Positions 9,241-19,529 of a stretch of 64,000 bases of DNA are shown here, in pieces. Origin of the DNA: Yersinia canariae (GTDB lineage Bacteria > Pseudomonadota > Gammaproteobacteria > Enterobacterales > Enterobacteriaceae); assembly GCF_009831415.1 (NCBI RefSeq), contig NZ_CP043727.1, positions 1,674,001-1,738,000 of the forward strand, in the 5' to 3' direction. A program made the position numbers and the translations under genes. Each line of letters starts with the position of its first letter. Positions within the stretch are counted from its first letter, which is position 1. The notes under the pieces are model-generated. The model did no database searches. It worked only from the letters and a program-made list of their open reading frames with translations, and was not told where the DNA came from.

Positions 9241-10329
9241 TTATTTTTTGATGGTATTTATTGGTTCAAATACTGGTTTGTTGGCATCTTTAAACTGTGC
9301 CAATGAGTATTTAGAATAATTAATGTCATTATAGCCTCGGACTAACATCACTCCGTTACTCAGGTCAGACATACTGGTCCAGACGGTATATTCGGATTCA
9401 GGTTTTGTATTGGTCGATTGACTCTCACCCATCACATCGACGGTAATATTTTTAGTCCGATCAAAGCGATTCATCACATGCGCTAAGGTATTCATTGCCT
9501 CGGCTGGAGAGTCGCCCTTAGGGGCATAAGATGAGTAGTATACTGCCCGAACAAAACGACCAACGGAGGTATCAGAAGAAGGTAGATCAGAGCTTGCGAT
9601 ACCGCTATCGGGTTGCGTTACCTGGATATTTCCAAGTTTAGCGGATGACCTATCCACATTGGTCAGCTGGCTATAGTTATTCAGGTTTTTCAGATGCCAT
9701 GGGAAGTCAGGCCCATTAGTCATCGCGCGGGTTGGGTTATCATACACATGAAGTTTTCCATCTAGTACTTCAACAACGATGCTACCGCCTTTTTTATCAT
9801 AGAAAGCGTAGTGGAGTGGCGATTTTAAATCGCCAAAGTTTTTCAACACAGGTGACCAAAAATAACCACTTTCTACCGCTTTCTTAACTTCTTCAACCGT
9901 GGAGAAGCTGGCTAATGCCCATTCACCTATGGCTGTAACCGGAATGGCTTTATCGTAATATTTTTTATCTGGAGTATTTAAGTTTGCCTCCTGCACCATA
10001 TTAGCGCTAAATGATAATCCACCGCTATTCAGCCCCTGGAAAATATTATGGTCATCACCGTCAAAATATATTTCTGTGCTGATAGCTAGAATCTCATATT
10101 TTGCATCATAATTAATACCATTCTTTCCGTCTGGGGCTTTCTTTTGAAAATGGGTATTCTTAGGATAATAGGTTATCCAGGAAGGGAGATCTGCGGCAAG
10201 CTCCAGTGTTCTACCATGGTATATATTATTCTGCTTATCTGTAATCGCTAAACTAGAACATGCAGCACTGGATAATGAGGTTACTAATAATGCTGATAAC
10301 ATACAATTCAATATTTTATTAAACTTCAT
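9241..10329 (-). CDS. Secreted choloylglycine hydrolase / penicillin V acylase family enzyme
   Basis: A linear-amide C-N hydrolase of the N-terminal-nucleophile superfamily. The ATG at 10329 is preferred over 10344 because GAGAGGATG lies just upstream of it; this gives 362 aa. A signal peptide (residues 1-23, ending SSAA) is followed immediately by Cys24, the residue expected as N-terminal nucleophile once exposed. Family marks follow: GRTLEL (Arg40), GLNSGGLS, the Asn-containing TNGPDFPWHLKNLNNY, and the late FVRAVYYSSYAP with the conserved Arg. Family members cleave conjugated bile salts, penicillin V or acyl-homoserine lactones; Gram-negative secreted members often act on acyl-homoserine lactones. 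The substrate cannot be told from sequence. The gene stands alone near tRNA-Pro and is AT-rich, suggesting acquisition. Confidence 0.85.
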   Translation of the reverse strand: MKFNKILNCMLSALLVTSLSSAACSSLAITDKQNNIYHGRTLELAADLPSWITYYPKNTHFQKKAPDGKNGINYDAKYEILAISTEIYFDGDDHNIFQGLNSGGLSFSANMVQEANLNTPDKKYYDKAIPVTAIGEWALASFSTVEEVKKAVESGYFWSPVLKNFGDLKSPLHYAFYDKKGGSIVVEVLDGKLHVYDNPTRAMTNGPDFPWHLKNLNNYSQLTNVDRSSAKLGNIQVTQPDSGIASSDLPSSDTSVGRFVRAVYYSSYAPKGDSPAEAMNTLAHVMNRFDRTKNITVDVMGESQSTNTKPESEYTVWTSMSDLSNGVMLVRGYNDINYSKYSLAQFKDANKPVFEPINTIKK

Positions 10330-10344
10330 TTCACATCCTCTCAA

Positions 10345-10715
10345 TTATTGGATAGCAATTTTCACTTTTAGTATGAATATAACCGTTGGCCACCAGAGTG
10401 TCAGCCGCACCACGACATTTTTACTTTCGACTATCTTTCAGCATAGTATAAGTGCCTCGGTAATGACGCGAAATTTGCTGATTTAGTGGCTTGTTGCAAA
10501 TAATTAGAGTTGATGATTTCACTCATTGATGGGTAAGGTAATTGGGGCAAAGCGGAACGGTTTTTGATTTGAGTGAAACGACCGTATATGGCACAACCTC
10601 GGAAGTAAGATGTGGGGTAATTATAGTCCTTTAATGGATACGCGATTATGCCAAAAAAATGACGGGGTTTTTCCCTTCGCTTTCCCCTAAATTTCCCAGT
10701 CATAAATTTAAGACA
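10345..10715. other. Intergenic between tRNA-Pro and the amide hydrolase gene
   Basis: About 370 bases with no supported gene. A minus-strand open frame here begins inside the tRNA and is an artefact. I looked for a second copy of the tRNA 3' end, as an attachment site would leave, and saw none in the accessory stretch. Confidence 0.4.
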
Positions 10716-10743
10716 TAAAAAAACCAACCCTAATGGATTGGTT
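10716..10743 (-). terminator. Terminator of the tRNA-Pro transcript
   Basis: On the minus strand an AACCAA/TTGGTT stem extended by a GG/CC pair is followed by a run of T (plus-strand A run 10716-10723). It lies 15 bases beyond the CCA end of the tRNA. Confidence 0.75.
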
Positions 10744-10757
10744 TTCTTTGGGATATT

Positions 10758-10834
10758 TGGTCGGCATGAAAGGATTTGAACCTTCGACCCCCGACACCCC
10801 ATGACGGTGCGCTACCAAGCTGCGCTACATGCCG
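10758..10834 (-). tRNA. proL: tRNA-Pro, anticodon GGG
   Basis: A 77-nt cloverleaf with an encoded CCA end. The acceptor stem CGGCATG pairs with CATGCCG; the D arm AGCGCAGC...GGTAGCGC and T arm GGGTCGAAGGTTCAAATCC are typical of tRNA-Pro. The anticodon loop ATGGGGT gives anticodon GGG, as in E. coli proL. The position next to yejM also matches E. coli proL. tRNA genes like this are common integration sites, and the adjoining 7 kb is an accessory stretch, but no integrase is seen. Confidence 0.97.
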
Positions 10835-10931
10835 ATACTGTGGCATTTATACTACATTTTACAGTGACTAATGCAAGGCCATGTAAAAACGTTTGCTTGT
10901 TTTTTGACCGCACCAAGTTCGGTTTTTAGAG

Positions 10932-12725
10932 CTAGTTCGCAATAAAACGTTTTATATCGGTTAGCACTTGCAATAACAACGGGAGTTGGGGCTTTTCATC
11001 TTCAATTTCATTGCCTTGCTCATCATAGGTGCGATATCCACCATTATTATCTAACACAATTGTTTGTGTGGGTGTGGTGATGACCAACATGCCATTATCG
11101 CCCGTTGCCACCCAGTTGTTGTTCCGTTGTGCTGCGAATAAATCTTCCCCTTGCGAATAATCTTCTGATGCAGTTTTAACGTGTAATAACCGCTGCATCA
11201 GTGTCGTCATGATATCTTCGTGGTTAGTCAATTTATTCACTTTTTGCGCGGGGGTTCCCGGCCAATGGACAATGAGCGGCACCTGTAGTTGCTGCCGATT
11301 AAAGCTGCTGCCCGCACCCCAGTTGTCATTGCCGTTGTCATTAAATTCAACGCCATGGGCCGCTGTAACCACCACCACTGTTTTATCGAGTAATCCACGT
11401 TGTTTCAGTGTATCCAAGATGGTAGCTATCTGCTGATCCACATCTTTGGCACCTGCCTTGTAGTGGCGGATAAAATCAGTTGGTGCGGCAACTTTATGAC
11501 CAATAACAGGGTCTTGTGCTTCCACTGCGCCATTGAGGTTAATGTATGAGAACCACGGCGCATCATTATTCAGCGTTGACAGCCATTGCTGCCACTGTGC
11601 TGTTGTTTCGCTATCCGTCTGTTCTGCCGGAGCAGGTAAGGTGAAATCAGATAACAATGCCTGGCGGTAGAGCGGCGAGGCAAATCCATCGGATGAGAAC
11701 AACCCAAACTGATAACCTTGCGCACTCAATGACGTGATGAATGCTGAGGGTTTGCGTGCAGAAAGAATGCCGTCTAAGTAGGTCGGCGAAATACCATAAA
11801 ACAGGCCAAACAGCCCCGTATCCTGACGATTACCCGAGCTGTAATGCCGGTCAAACTGAATGTTTGCATGGCCAAATTCGGTTAAGGCTGGCATATCTTT
11901 TTGCAGACTATTGGCACGGATACCATCAACCACAATTAATAGCAGATTATAATCACTGCCTTTGTCGCTAAAGGTAATTTGGCTGAGCGGGTATTCAACG
12001 GTCAGTGCATCTGGGTTGCCTTGTTCTACCAAGCGTCGCTGGTATTCCTCTTGGTCAAGTAGACCGTGTTTTTCAAGAAATTTTCGCGCGGTCATCGGAT
12101 ATGAGAGCGGTAAATTAGCGCGCTGCATACTGATTGGGCGATAGAAATTAGCATCTGCCCAGATATAAATCAGATGTGAGGCAAAGAAAGCAGAAATAAA
12201 TACCGCCACTAGCGGCTTAACAAACCGCTGCCGGTTGAGGCTGCGCAGTTTTTGCCATGCCCAAGTGCCGAAAAGCATCTCGACAAGAAAAATGACAGGT
12301 ACGGCAATAAACATCAATTGCCAATCCCGCGCCAGCTCAGTTTGATCCGGGTTAACCACTAACTCCCACACAACGGGGTTAAGATGCAAGTGGAAGCGGG
12401 TGAAGACCTCGGTATCCACTAATAATAGGGTTAAGCCCGCAGTGGCAAAGGCTGCGGAAAGGAAACGGAGTAATCGTTGTGACATCACCACAAAGGTGAG
12501 TGGGAATATCACCAGCAGGTAGGCGGCAAAAACGATAAAACTAAAGTGCCCAAGCCAACTGACAAGGGCATAGACACGGCCAATTAGCGATGAGGGCCAA
12601 TCGGAGACAAACAAATAGCGGCTACCCAGCACCAGGCTGAACAGGATATTAAACAAGGCGAACCAGTGCCCCCAGCTGATCATCTGGGAGACTTTTTCAC
12701 GATAGCGCTGACGATTTGTCACCAT
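10932..12725 (-). CDS. yejM: Inner-membrane regulator of LpxC turnover, YejM/PbgA/LapC
   Basis: A 597-aa protein of the usual length. The N-terminal 190 residues contain five membrane helices. A linker follows, then a periplasmic alkaline-phosphatase/sulfatase-fold domain starting near YNLLLIVVDGIRANSL (about residue 258). In E. coli this protein (PbgA, LapC) senses lipopolysaccharide in the periplasmic leaflet and controls degradation of LpxC through LapB. The fold is sulfatase-like but it is not thought to act as an ordinary sulfatase. yejL lies 27 bp upstream on the same strand and yejK is divergent, the conserved enteric arrangement. Start at MVTNRQRYREKVSQ. Identification by family and synteny is strong. 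Confidence 0.95.
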   Translation of the reverse strand: MVTNRQRYREKVSQMISWGHWFALFNILFSLVLGSRYLFVSDWPSSLIGRVYALVSWLGHFSFIVFAAYLLVIFPLTFVVMSQRLLRFLSAAFATAGLTLLLVDTEVFTRFHLHLNPVVWELVVNPDQTELARDWQLMFIAVPVIFLVEMLFGTWAWQKLRSLNRQRFVKPLVAVFISAFFASHLIYIWADANFYRPISMQRANLPLSYPMTARKFLEKHGLLDQEEYQRRLVEQGNPDALTVEYPLSQITFSDKGSDYNLLLIVVDGIRANSLQKDMPALTEFGHANIQFDRHYSSGNRQDTGLFGLFYGISPTYLDGILSARKPSAFITSLSAQGYQFGLFSSDGFASPLYRQALLSDFTLPAPAEQTDSETTAQWQQWLSTLNNDAPWFSYINLNGAVEAQDPVIGHKVAAPTDFIRHYKAGAKDVDQQIATILDTLKQRGLLDKTVVVVTAAHGVEFNDNGNDNWGAGSSFNRQQLQVPLIVHWPGTPAQKVNKLTNHEDIMTTLMQRLLHVKTASEDYSQGEDLFAAQRNNNWVATGDNGMLVITTPTQTIVLDNNGGYRTYDEQGNEIEDEKPQLPLLLQVLTDIKRFIAN

Positions 12726-12752
12726 ATTGAGATTGCAGTCTTGGCCGATAAA

Positions 12753-12980
12753 TTAATGAGCTTTATCTTCACGTACTGAGGCTTGAAGGGCTTCAGCGAA
12801 AGAACGAGCCAATACTTTGCGTTGCGCAGGGGCAATGCTGGTATTGATCAGATTTGTTACCATATTTCCCAAAACCATCAAAGAAAGATCGGTTGGGGTA
12901 CGGTGTTTTTCCAGTACGCTGACTAATTCTGACAGCAATTTTTCAACGTGTTCGTCGCTATAACGGGATGATTGTGGCAT
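12753..12980 (-). CDS. yejL: YejL, UPF0352 family small protein
   Basis: A 75-aa protein almost identical by eye to E. coli YejL ([16 protein letters not shown]... to SVREDKAH). The longer frame from 13013 adds 11 residues absent from the family, so the ATG at 12978-12980 is used. It is a small, mostly helical cytoplasmic protein with no established biochemical role. It precedes yejM by 27 bp and is probably co-transcribed with it. The divergent gene is yejK. Function unknown; identity certain. Confidence 0.95.
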   Translation of the reverse strand: MPQSSRYSDEHVEKLLSELVSVLEKHRTPTDLSLMVLGNMVTNLINTSIAPAQRKVLARSFAEALQASVREDKAH

Positions 12981-13157
12981 AAAAATTGTGCTCAACACCT
13001 GACAAAGTCCCATATCTTACCGTATAGAGACGCGCTTTTCCGCTATTTTATAGCATTAAGAATCATTAGCCATTAATTGGGGGCCGAGATAGCTTTTGGG
13101 TTGCAGCTCTCAGGCATCAGTGATTGAATACGCCCCTAGCCAAAAGGAGTATTTATC

Positions 13158-14159
13158 ATGAGTCTGGATATTGACCAGATAGCCTTACATCAGCTTATCA
13201 AACGTGATGAACAAACGCTTGATGTGATGTTGCGCGATTCGCTGTTACCTGCCAATGCTGTAGTTGAAGAAATGATGGCCGAGCTGCATCGGGTTTACAG
13301 TGCTAAAAGCAAAGCTTATGGGCTGTTTAATGAGCAAAGTGAGCTGGCTGATGCACTGAAACGAAGCCGTAAGGGTGATGAAGACTTCCTCAGCTTTAGC
13401 CGTGCGGCTACCGGGCGTTTACGCGATGAATTAGCCAAATACCCCTTTGCTGAAGGTGGGGTGGTGCTGTTTTGCCAATATCGCTATCTGGCGGTGGAGT
13501 ATTTGCTGATTTCGGTGTTGAGCAGCTGTAATAGCATGCGGGTGAATGAGCAACTTGACCTGAGCACCACCCATTATCTTGATATCAATCGTGCTGATAT
13601 TGTGGCCCGAATTGATTTAACCGAATGGGAAAATAACCCAGAATCAACCCGTTACCTGACTTTCCTGAAAGGGAGAGTAGGGCGTAAGGTATCTGATTTC
13701 TTTATGGATTTCCTGTCCGCAGCAGAAGGCCTGGATACCAAAGCACAAAACCGCGGCTTATTACAGGCGGTTGATGATTATTGTGCTGATGCTGAACTCG
13801 GTAAAAATGAGCGCCAGGCATATCGCCAGCAGGTTTATAGCTATTGTAATGAGCAGTTGCAGGCGGGCGAGGAAATCGCATTGCAGGAACTGTCACAAGA
13901 GTTGCCGAAGTTGGGTGAAAAAGATTTTCAGCAATTCTCTGCTGAGCAGGGCTATGCATTGGAAGAGAGCTTCCCGGCGGATCGCGGCACTTTGCGTCAG
14001 TTGACCAAGTTTGCCGGCAGTGGCGGTGGGCTGAGTATCAATTTTGATGCGCTGCTACTGGGGGAGCGTATTTTTTGGGATGCTGCGACGGATACGTTGA
14101 CCATTAAAGGCACACCACCGAATCTGCGCGACCAGCTTCAGCGCAATTCAGGCAAATAA
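13158..14159 (+). CDS. yejK: Nucleoid-associated protein YejK/NdpA
   Basis: A 333-aa protein of the NdpA/37-kDa nucleoid-associated family, which binds DNA in the nucleoid and, from E. coli work, interacts with topoisomerase functions. The opening [19 protein letters not shown] is family-typical, the length matches E. coli YejK (335 aa), and the whole chain is acidic and helical with no membrane segments. The ribosome site is AAAAGGAG, 9 bases before ATG. It is divergent from yejL-yejM and followed by a bidirectional terminator shared with rplY on the other strand. Identification is strong. Confidence 0.95.
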   Translation: MSLDIDQIALHQLIKRDEQTLDVMLRDSLLPANAVVEEMMAELHRVYSAKSKAYGLFNEQSELADALKRSRKGDEDFLSFSRAATGRLRDELAKYPFAEGGVVLFCQYRYLAVEYLLISVLSSCNSMRVNEQLDLSTTHYLDINRADIVARIDLTEWENNPESTRYLTFLKGRVGRKVSDFFMDFLSAAEGLDTKAQNRGLLQAVDDYCADAELGKNERQAYRQQVYSYCNEQLQAGEEIALQELSQELPKLGEKDFQQFSAEQGYALEESFPADRGTLRQLTKFAGSGGGLSINFDALLLGERIFWDAATDTLTIKGTPPNLRDQLQRNSGK

Positions 14160-14193
14160 TTTCAGACAATTCAGTTGTGTTTGAATCGCCAAT

Positions 14194-14222
14194 AAAAAAC
14201 GCCGCATAAGCGGCGTTTTTTA
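14194..14222. terminator. Bidirectional terminator between yejK and rplY
   Basis: AAAAAACGCCGC / GCGGCGTTTTTT forms a perfect stem around a four-base loop (ATAA), with an A run on one side and a T run on the other, so it can end both convergent transcripts. Confidence 0.9.
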
Positions 14223-14254
14223 TTTCGGCGTCCCGAATATCGAAAACGACGCGA

Positions 14255-14539
14255 TTAAACGCGAACGAAGTCGATATGAGTCAGTTTTGGCTTGAAAGCG
14301 TGACGCTGAACAGCCTGTACTTTAACTTTGGTTTCTTTACCGTCTACAACCAGAGTCAGTACGGAATCATAAAAGCCCGGTTTCAATTCAAGGTTTTTAG
14401 TGGTGTCATGGTCAAGAGCAATAGAAATTGCTGCTTCTGAACCACCGTAAATGATTGCCGGAAATTTATTTGCTGCACGCAGGCGGCGGCTCGCACCCTT
14501 ACCCTGGTCGTTACGTACTTCTACATTGATAGTGGTCAT
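14255..14539 (-). CDS. rplY: 50S ribosomal protein L25
   Basis: Binds 5S rRNA in the large ribosomal subunit. The 94-aa protein is the short enteric form consisting only of the RNA-binding domain: [33 protein letters not shown] at the N-terminus and [12 protein letters not shown] at the end, as in E. coli L25. AAGAGAAAACC lies just upstream of the ATG. It stands alone and is flanked by the yejK terminator downstream and radD upstream, which is the same strand but 160 bp away. Confidence 0.98.
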   Translation of the reverse strand: MTTINVEVRNDQGKGASRRLRAANKFPAIIYGGSEAAISIALDHDTTKNLELKPGFYDSVLTLVVDGKETKVKVQAVQRHAFKPKLTHIDFVRV

Positions 14540-14701
14540 TTGGTTTTCTCTTAAAGAAAATTTACCCTGCTACAGGCGACCCAGCAACAGGTTCGATACT
14601 CGGCTTTGATTGGGTAAACCCAGAGCAAAGCGGGCGACATTCTAGCGAAATATCGGCCAGACAGCAAATAAAACTGCGAATTTATCAGGCTAAATGCGGC
14701 C

Positions 14702-16459
14702 TCAGGCAAGGGAGTCGGCCCGTCTAAAGCGCCCCTGATAATCGAAAACCTTTTCTCTGATTTGCCACCACTGCCCCCGGCGTCGCGCGACGACAAAATC
14801 GGGGTAACGCAATAGCGCTTGTTGGGCAATGATATCAGCTGCGGTTTGCCATTTCAGTACAATACCGGGCGCCCGCTGGTGAGGGCGCAGGAAGATTTGC
14901 TCAAATGCCATCCGTTGGGCGGGGGTCGTCAAGCGAAAGCGTTCGCTGGTATTGGTGCCATCTTCATCATAATAAGTGATTTTTAGCCATTCGCCCTTCA
15001 CATCCTGGCCACTCTCCAAACTCATTCCGCCACAACGCAATACCAGCGCATCTTTTAATTTCAGGGCCGCTTTCAGTATATCATCCGGGTCGACTAACAC
15101 TTCCTGACATTGATGACAGCGGCGCGCTGCAATGTCATTTTCTGCGCCACAATGTGGGCAGGATTTAAAGCGGAAACGATAATCACATTGTGCGCGTGCG
15201 CCTTGCTCATCCTCAAACCAGCCCTGACAGCGACGCCCATAGTGCTCGATAATTTCGCCTGACTCGGTACATTTTCCCCAGAAGATATTGGCAAAACCGC
15301 AGTCCGGACAAAAGACCTGTACTGGCTGGCTATCGCTGTGGGGTTTGCTAGTACCCACTTCCGGTGTGAAGAGATCGTGGGGGTTCCCGGCATAATCAAG
15401 AATCAGACAATCTTCTTTGCCCGGAGAAAGCCGTAGGCCTCGCCCGACAATTTGCTGATACAAGCTGACCGACTCTGTTGGGCGAAGGATGGCAATCAGG
15501 TCAACGTGTGGAGCATCAAAGCCGGTAGTCAATACCGCCACATTGACTAAGTAATGTAATTTTTGCTGCTTAAAGGCGGCAATTAAAGCATCTCGTTCGG
15601 CTGGTGGTGTGCCAGCACTCACTAGCGCGGCTTCGCCTTGGGGCAGGAGCCCATAGACTTCTTTGGCATGTTCGACTGTGGCGGCAAATATCATCACACC
15701 CCGCCGATGGACGGCATATTCAATTATCTGACTCACGATATGCGGGGTAATTCTTTGCTGTTGCTTAAGCTCGCGGTCTAAATCTGCCTCACGGAACATG
15801 CCGTCGCTGTTGCTGGTCAGCCGGCTGAAATCGTATTGTACCACCGGCATATCTAATCGCTCGGGCGGCACCAAAAATCCGTGCTTAATCATATAGCGCA
15901 GGGGTAATTCATAAATACAATCTCGGAACAGGGATTTTCCATCGCCACGGGTGATGCCATGATAGTGGAATTGATAAATCCAGCCTTTTCCCAGGCGGTA
16001 AGGGGTCGCCGTCAGCCCTAGCAAGCGCAAACGCGGGTTGGTGTTACGTAAGTGCTGAATGATTTGCTGATATTGACTGTCATCCTCGTCACTGATTCGA
16101 TGACATTCATCAATAATCAGCAACGAAAAAGCGCTATCAAACAGTGATAGGTTGCGTGCCACGGATTGCACACTGCCAAACACCACTTTCCCTTCGCTTT
16201 GGCGCTGTTGCAGGCCCGCAGCGAAAATATCGGCCTCTAAGCCGTAGGCACAATATTTGGCATGGTTCTGTGCCACCAGTTCTTTGACATGTGCCAATAC
16301 CAAAACGCGTCCACGAGCCAGCTTTGCTAATTCAGCAATAACCAGACTTTTGCCGGCCCCGGTGGGTAAAACAATCAGCGCTGGCTCAGCATGGCGGCGA
16401 AAATGAGCGAGGGTCGCATCCACCGCTTCTTGTTGGTAAGGACGTAACGTAAAGGCCAT
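14702..16459 (-). CDS. radD: Superfamily 2 DNA repair helicase-like ATPase RadD
   Basis: A 585-aa protein equal to E. coli RadD (YejH), an ATPase that works with SSB and RecA in double-strand-break repair. Helicase motifs in order: Walker A LPTGAGKS (about residues 31-38), IIDECHR (Walker B, about 120), [10 protein letters not shown] (motif III), [10 protein letters not shown] (motif V) and [14 protein letters not shown] (motif VI). The C-terminal half carries cysteine clusters ([14 protein letters not shown], then CPHCG...CHQC) that should bind zinc, as in RadD. Neighbours rplY and rsuA are as in E. coli. Start at [15 protein letters not shown]. Identification is strong. Confidence 0.96.
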   Translation of the reverse strand: MAFTLRPYQQEAVDATLAHFRRHAEPALIVLPTGAGKSLVIAELAKLARGRVLVLAHVKELVAQNHAKYCAYGLEADIFAAGLQQRQSEGKVVFGSVQSVARNLSLFDSAFSLLIIDECHRISDEDDSQYQQIIQHLRNTNPRLRLLGLTATPYRLGKGWIYQFHYHGITRGDGKSLFRDCIYELPLRYMIKHGFLVPPERLDMPVVQYDFSRLTSNSDGMFREADLDRELKQQQRITPHIVSQIIEYAVHRRGVMIFAATVEHAKEVYGLLPQGEAALVSAGTPPAERDALIAAFKQQKLHYLVNVAVLTTGFDAPHVDLIAILRPTESVSLYQQIVGRGLRLSPGKEDCLILDYAGNPHDLFTPEVGTSKPHSDSQPVQVFCPDCGFANIFWGKCTESGEIIEHYGRRCQGWFEDEQGARAQCDYRFRFKSCPHCGAENDIAARRCHQCQEVLVDPDDILKAALKLKDALVLRCGGMSLESGQDVKGEWLKITYYDEDGTNTSERFRLTTPAQRMAFEQIFLRPHQRAPGIVLKWQTAADIIAQQALLRYPDFVVARRRGQWWQIREKVFDYQGRFRRADSLA

Positions 16460-16797
16460 TAATGTGCCTGCCCGGTGATATTTATCATTATTTTCAATTT
16501 GTTTAACTCATTCACCATTTGCAACACTTTCCTGCAACGTATAAATGCCATTTATCTCCAAGACTTTCTATTATTATGCCTGTGTGTTGCCGCCTGCGCG
16601 AGGGGCGGTGTCGCGCGGGTAAGTCGTTTCTCAATAACGGCTTTTGCGTAACTGTTCCTAGGATGATAGGGCAACCACCGCTATACTGTTTCATTAATTT
16701 CACACCGTATTATTAGCATACTGTCATCGTTGGCAGGTGTGAGTGCGGGTATCGTGCCCCTCAGTGGTACGACTCTATAACAGGCAAAGTAGATTCA
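16460..16797. other. Divergent promoter region radD/rsuA
   Basis: About 340 bases holding the promoters of radD (left) and rsuA (right). Several short frames on both strands here have no ribosome site and look random. I see no other structure. Confidence 0.4.
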
Positions 16798-17505
16798 ATG
16801 CGATTGGACAAGTTTTTATCTCAGCAATTAGGAGTCAGCCGGGCGTTAGTGGCGCGTGAGCTACGGGCGAAACGAGTAACCATTGATGGTGAAGTGGTCA
16901 AAAGTGGTGCCATTAAGCTGACACCAGAACAAGACGTGAGATTTGATGGCAATCCATTACAACAAATGGTTGGCCCGCGTTACTTTATGCTGAACAAACC
17001 GCAGGGTTACGTGTGTTCAACAGAAGACCCTGATCATCCAACCGTGCTGTATTTCCTTGATGAACCTGTAGCATACAAGCTTCATGCGGCCGGGCGGTTG
17101 GATATTGACACCACCGGGTTGGTTCTGATGACCGACGACGGTCAATGGTCACACCGCATTACCTCTCCACGCCATCATTGTGAAAAAACCTATTTGGTGA
17201 CGCTGGAACACCCGCTTGCTGATGATACGGCGCAGCAATTTACTGATGGCGTACAGTTGCATAACGAAAAGTCGCTGACTAAACCTGCTCAGCTTGAGGT
17301 TATCGAGCCGCAATTGGTGCGCTTGACCATCAGTGAAGGTCGCTATCATCAGGTAAAACGGATGTTCGCGGCGGTTGGCAATCGTGTATTGGAACTGCAT
17401 CGTGAGCGAATTGGCGACATCAAACTTGATGATGATTTAGCGCCTGGTGAGTATCGCCCACTGACAACTGAAGAAATTGCGAGTGTCGGCGCTCCTCATC
17501 TGTAG
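16798..17505 (+). CDS. rsuA: 16S rRNA pseudouridine-516 synthase
   Basis: Converts U516 of 16S rRNA to pseudouridine during small-subunit assembly. The 235-aa protein has an N-terminal S4 RNA-binding domain ([24 protein letters not shown] region, residues 1-55) and then the RsuA-type synthase domain with the motif [10 protein letters not shown], whose Asp102 is the catalytic residue. [12 protein letters not shown] is the conserved late motif. Length agrees with E. coli RsuA (231 aa). It is 88 bp upstream of bcr on the same strand and probably partly co-transcribed. Confidence 0.97.
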   Translation: MRLDKFLSQQLGVSRALVARELRAKRVTIDGEVVKSGAIKLTPEQDVRFDGNPLQQMVGPRYFMLNKPQGYVCSTEDPDHPTVLYFLDEPVAYKLHAAGRLDIDTTGLVLMTDDGQWSHRITSPRHHCEKTYLVTLEHPLADDTAQQFTDGVQLHNEKSLTKPAQLEVIEPQLVRLTISEGRYHQVKRMFAAVGNRVLELHRERIGDIKLDDDLAPGEYRPLTTEEIASVGAPHL

Positions 17506-17593
17506 TTGATTTCTATTACAGCGTGGGCGGTTGTCTCCACGTTACTTTGCCGTTGATATAACCCGCAGTAGGTTATTGAAGGAGTTGTTGAAC

Positions 17594-18814
17594 GTGCCTG
17601 CCAGTAATCCAAATGACGCAAATAGCCGGACTTCCCACTTTGGCTTGATCTTTATCCTGGGCTTGCTATCAATGCTGATGCCTCTGGCCATTGATATGTA
17701 TCTGCCCAGTATGCCCATCATTGCGCAGGAATTTGGCGTAGAAAGTGGCGCGGTACAGATGACGCTAAGTGCGTATGTGCTGGGGTTTGCTATCGGGCAA
17801 ATGTTCTATGGGCCAATGGCAGATAGCCTCGGGCGCAAACCCGTCATCTTCTGGGGGACGCTCATCTTCGCGCTTGCGGGTATGGCCTGCGCGATGGCGC
17901 AGTCTATTGAGCAACTGATTAACCTGCGTTTCTTGCATGGTTTGTCCGCCGCTGCTGCCAGTGTGGTGATAAATGCATTGATGCGGGACATGTTCACCAA
18001 AGATGATTTCTCGCGCATGATGTCTTTTGTGGTCTTGGTGATGACTATCGCACCATTGCTAGCACCGATTATCGGCGGCGCGTTGTTGGTGTGGTTTAGC
18101 TGGCATGCCATTTTCTGGACGATGGCGGGAGCTGCATTGATAGGGGCTGTATTGGTGGCACTGTTTATCAAAGAAACCTTGCCGCGAGAGAAGCGGCAAC
18201 GATTCCACTTGCGCACCACTATTGGCAATTTTGCGACGTTATTTCGCCATAAGCGGGTACTCAGCTATATGCTGGCCAGCGGTTTCTCCTTTGCCGGTAT
18301 GTTCTCTTTCCTGAGCGCCGGGCCGTTTGTTTATATTGATTTAAATGGAGTTTCTCCGCAGAATTTTGGCTATTACTTTGCACTGAACATTGTCTTTTTG
18401 TTCTTGATGACCTTGATTAACAGCCGCAATGTTCGCCGTTTCGGGGCTCTGAAAATGTTCCGTTTTGGGATGATAGTCCAATTTGTCATGGGGATTTGGC
18501 TGCTGGTGGTCTGTGCTACCGGATTGGGTTTCTGGGCACTGGTGTTGGGCGTCGCGGCTTATGTCGGCTGTATCGCAATCATTACTTCTAATGCTATGGC
18601 CGTCATTTTGGATGATTTTCCGCACATGGCGGGGACCGCCTCTTCTTTGGCTGGCACCTTACGGTTTGGTATTGGCGCGATAGTGGGAACACTGTTGTCA
18701 ATGGCCCCCTCGCGTAGCGCCTGGCCGATGGTCAGCTCAATGGCGTTTTGTATTATTGTCGCCATGCTATTGTATCTTTATGCCAGCCGTCCGCAGAAAA
18801 ATGCAGTGAAATAA
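17594..18814 (+). CDS. bcr: Bcr/CflA-type drug efflux transporter
   Basis: A major-facilitator proton antiporter of the Bcr family; in E. coli it exports bicyclomycin and also affects cysteine and sulfonamide export. The start used is the GTG at 17594, which has GAAGGAG nine bases upstream; an earlier in-frame TTG at 17531 lacks a site. This gives 406 aa against 396 in E. coli. Twelve membrane helices are evident. The MFS loop [11 protein letters not shown] (between helices 2 and 3) and the characteristic [19 protein letters not shown] (helix 5) are present. It follows rsuA as in E. coli. Confidence 0.93.
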   Translation: MPASNPNDANSRTSHFGLIFILGLLSMLMPLAIDMYLPSMPIIAQEFGVESGAVQMTLSAYVLGFAIGQMFYGPMADSLGRKPVIFWGTLIFALAGMACAMAQSIEQLINLRFLHGLSAAAASVVINALMRDMFTKDDFSRMMSFVVLVMTIAPLLAPIIGGALLVWFSWHAIFWTMAGAALIGAVLVALFIKETLPREKRQRFHLRTTIGNFATLFRHKRVLSYMLASGFSFAGMFSFLSAGPFVYIDLNGVSPQNFGYYFALNIVFLFLMTLINSRNVRRFGALKMFRFGMIVQFVMGIWLLVVCATGLGFWALVLGVAAYVGCIAIITSNAMAVILDDFPHMAGTASSLAGTLRFGIGAIVGTLLSMAPSRSAWPMVSSMAFCIIVAMLLYLYASRPQKNAVK

Positions 18815-19171
18815 CCTTAACGCGTAAAATGTGAAGGGGAAATGCTGCCAGCGGTTCCCTTCACGTTTATTATTTGTAGCCAGTTTGTCAATTCCCACCT
18901 GATTTATTCCTGCCGTTAATTTGCCTTCCATAACATCAATATCAACATAATTGTCTCTAAAAAGAACAAAATTCTTGCGTTCAATCAACATAATAAGCAT
19001 GCGTATCATTATTCATTGCATAGTTTGGTTTGACACCATATTGTTAACTTTTTGAGCGATGATATAAAAAAGACAAAATTGCCATGGCGTTATTTTTACC
19101 TGTTATTCTTGCTCGTAACAGGGTGCGGAATATTGATTAAATTATATATTTATCAATTAATTAAATGAGTT
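18815..19171. other. Intergenic after bcr, no gene called
   Basis: About 350 AT-rich bases between bcr and a doubtful small ORF. A minus-strand frame (18767-19009) overlaps the bcr end and lacks a ribosome site. I see no clear terminator for bcr. Confidence 0.35.
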
Positions 19172-19375
19172 TTATTGGGCTTGCTCAGTATCGAATTGTT
19201 CTTTAAATGTAAAATATTGACTAGTATTAGGTAATAGGCTTGCAAGAAAAATGGTTGAGATAACCGCCATAAAGGTATAAATATAACGAAAAATGGGATC
19301 TAAATCCCAAACCTGTAGTCTCGGTCTTGGTATCAGGGGCTGAGTCAGGGTTAAAAACAGCACAAAAAATGGCAT
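19172..19375 (-). CDS. Possible small membrane protein, 67 aa
   Basis: A 67-residue frame with one hydrophobic segment (about residues 33-48, FMAVISTIFLASLLPN) and a hydrophilic, Gln/Glu-rich end. I recognise no family. No good ribosome-binding site precedes the ATG, and E. coli has nothing between bcr and yejG. The AT-rich codon use and short length leave real doubt. Confidence 0.3.
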   Translation of the reverse strand: MPFFVLFLTLTQPLIPRPRLQVWDLDPIFRYIYTFMAVISTIFLASLLPNTSQYFTFKEQFDTEQAQ

Positions 19376-19529
19376 TGTAGATTTTAAGTTTATAAATTGT
19401 TATCAATGTTGTGTTTTGATGAGGTTTGAATCAAGCGCAATGCCAACTTAGCGGCTATAACTTTAGTGAGTGTGAGTCATTGTGGTGCATTTGTGATTTT
19501 TGAATTTTTATTTTGACTAGGAAAAATAC

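Noticed and set aside
10431..10802. Minus-strand 123-codon open frame next to tRNA-Pro
   Set aside because: It starts inside the tRNA sequence (reading MGCRGSKVQILSCRP, a common artefact of tRNA genes), runs through the tRNA terminator and has no ribosome site.
17531..17593. N-terminal extension of Bcr from a TTG codon
   Set aside because: No ribosome site is present and the added residues are not found in the family. The GTG at 17594 has GAAGGAG at good spacing.
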